The notes under the pieces: model-generated | What the model saw: the letters and a program-made list of their open reading frames with translations, nothing else | What the model was told of the DNA's origin: nothing | Databases searched by the model: none | In this document: positions 5,976-6,083 of the stretch, piece by piece | Layout: every line of letters starts with the position of its first letter | Numbering within the stretch: the stretch's first letter is position 1 | Program-made: the position numbers and the translations under genes | Assembly: GCA_964531215.1 (NCBI GenBank) | Contig: CAZHFK010000050.1 | Coordinates: forward strand, 1-6,083 | Source: WJKP01 sp964531215 | Lineage (GTDB): Bacteria > Patescibacteriota > Patescibacteriia > CAIXNZ01 | Reading direction: 5' to 3' | DNA length: 6,083 nt

Positions 5976-6003
5976 ATTTTATCAGAATTAATTTTCATGT
6001 CAA
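5976..6003 (-). promoter_or_regulatory. Sigma70-type promoter of the AbrB-exporter operon
   Basis: On the minus strand a perfect TTGACA (5998-6003) lies 16 bp upstream of TAAAAT (5976-5981). The -10 box is preceded by TGA, giving an extended -10 TGnTAAAAT. The start is expected near 5969, leaving a leader of about 43 nt before the AbrB-like gene. No other convincing promoter is seen upstream of the later genes, so this one probably serves all five. Confidence 0.75.
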
Positions 6004-6004
6004 T

Positions 6005-6011
6005 AAAAAAA
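6005..6011 (-). terminator. T-tract after tRNA-Glu, possible transcription end
   Basis: Ten bases after the tRNA discriminator base the minus strand has seven consecutive Ts, directly before the -35 box of the next promoter. There is no separate GC-rich hairpin, so termination would have to rely on the folded T-arm and acceptor stem, or be inefficient. If inefficient, tRNA transcripts would read into the AbrB-like gene. Confidence 0.25.
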
Positions 6012-6020
6012 TTTTACTTA

Positions 6021-6083
6021 TGACCCCTACGGGAGTCGAACCCGTGTTACCAGGATGAGAACCTGGCGTCCTAACCACTAGAC
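6021..6083 (-). tRNA. trnE: tRNA-Glu (anticodon CUC), 5' end beyond the window
   Basis: Read on the minus strand, the visible part begins at about tRNA position 10 with the D-arm (GTCTAGTGGTTAGGAC). The anticodon arm follows: CCAGG stem, loop TTCTCAT, CCTGG stem. The anticodon is CTC (plus-strand GAG at 6057-6059), which reads the Glu codon GAG. The T-arm is ACGGG, TTCGACT, CCCGT. The 3' acceptor strand AGGGGTC (6022-6028) and discriminator A (6021) come next. CCA is not encoded, so a CCA-adding enzyme is needed. The D-arm and anticodon arm are typical of bacterial tRNA-Glu. The missing 5' acceptor strand should be GACCCCT. Confidence 0.96.

Overview
The window is AT-rich, and every gene I can support lies on the minus strand. 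It looks like part of a bacterial chromosome. The gene set, the mostly missing Shine-Dalgarno sequences, the unfused MacB-type transporter genes, the tRNA without an encoded CCA and the enlarged adaptor protein would suit a Candidate Phyla Radiation (Patescibacteria) genome. A Gram-positive-like lineage is possible too. The lineage is inferred, since the window holds no phylogenetic marker. All five complete genes end in TAA or TAG and stay open under the standard code, so UGA recoding is not suggested.

Layout in transcription order (right to left). At 6083-6021 is a tRNA-Glu (anticodon CUC) with its 5' end outside the window. A T-tract follows, then a good sigma70-type promoter (5976-6003). 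This should drive a five-gene operon: an AbrB/SpoVT-fold DNA-binding protein (5693-5926), a membrane-anchored HlyD/MacA-type adaptor (3940-5676), a MacB/LolD-type ABC ATPase (3209-3937), and two paralogous MacB/FtsX-type permeases (1965-3206 and 649-1905). The adaptor-ATPase and ATPase-permease junctions are only 2 nt apart. Together the products would form a tripartite-style exporter. The ATPase drives mechanotransmission through two different permease subunits, the adaptor extends outward, and the AbrB protein probably regulates the operon. The substrate cannot be read from the sequence.

After the operon comes a 202-nt intergenic region (447-648), then the first 148 codons of hrcA, the heat-shock repressor, which runs off the left edge. 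The intergenic region holds a nearly perfect CIRCE operator (587-613). The TTGACA -35 box of the hrcA promoter lies in the CIRCE spacer, and a TATAAT -10 box follows 18 bp downstream. The deduced hrcA leader is about 120 nt long, AU-rich and rich in inverted repeats that compete with one another. Read on the same strand, the CIRCE hairpin is followed by five Ts and is the only terminator-like structure after the exporter operon.

The least ordinary signals are the alternative pairings in the hrcA leader, the possible double use of CIRCE as operator and terminator, the two-permease/one-ATPase arrangement, and a helical insertion of about 175 residues in the adaptor hairpin. I found no mobile element, CRISPR array or clearly new multi-gene system.
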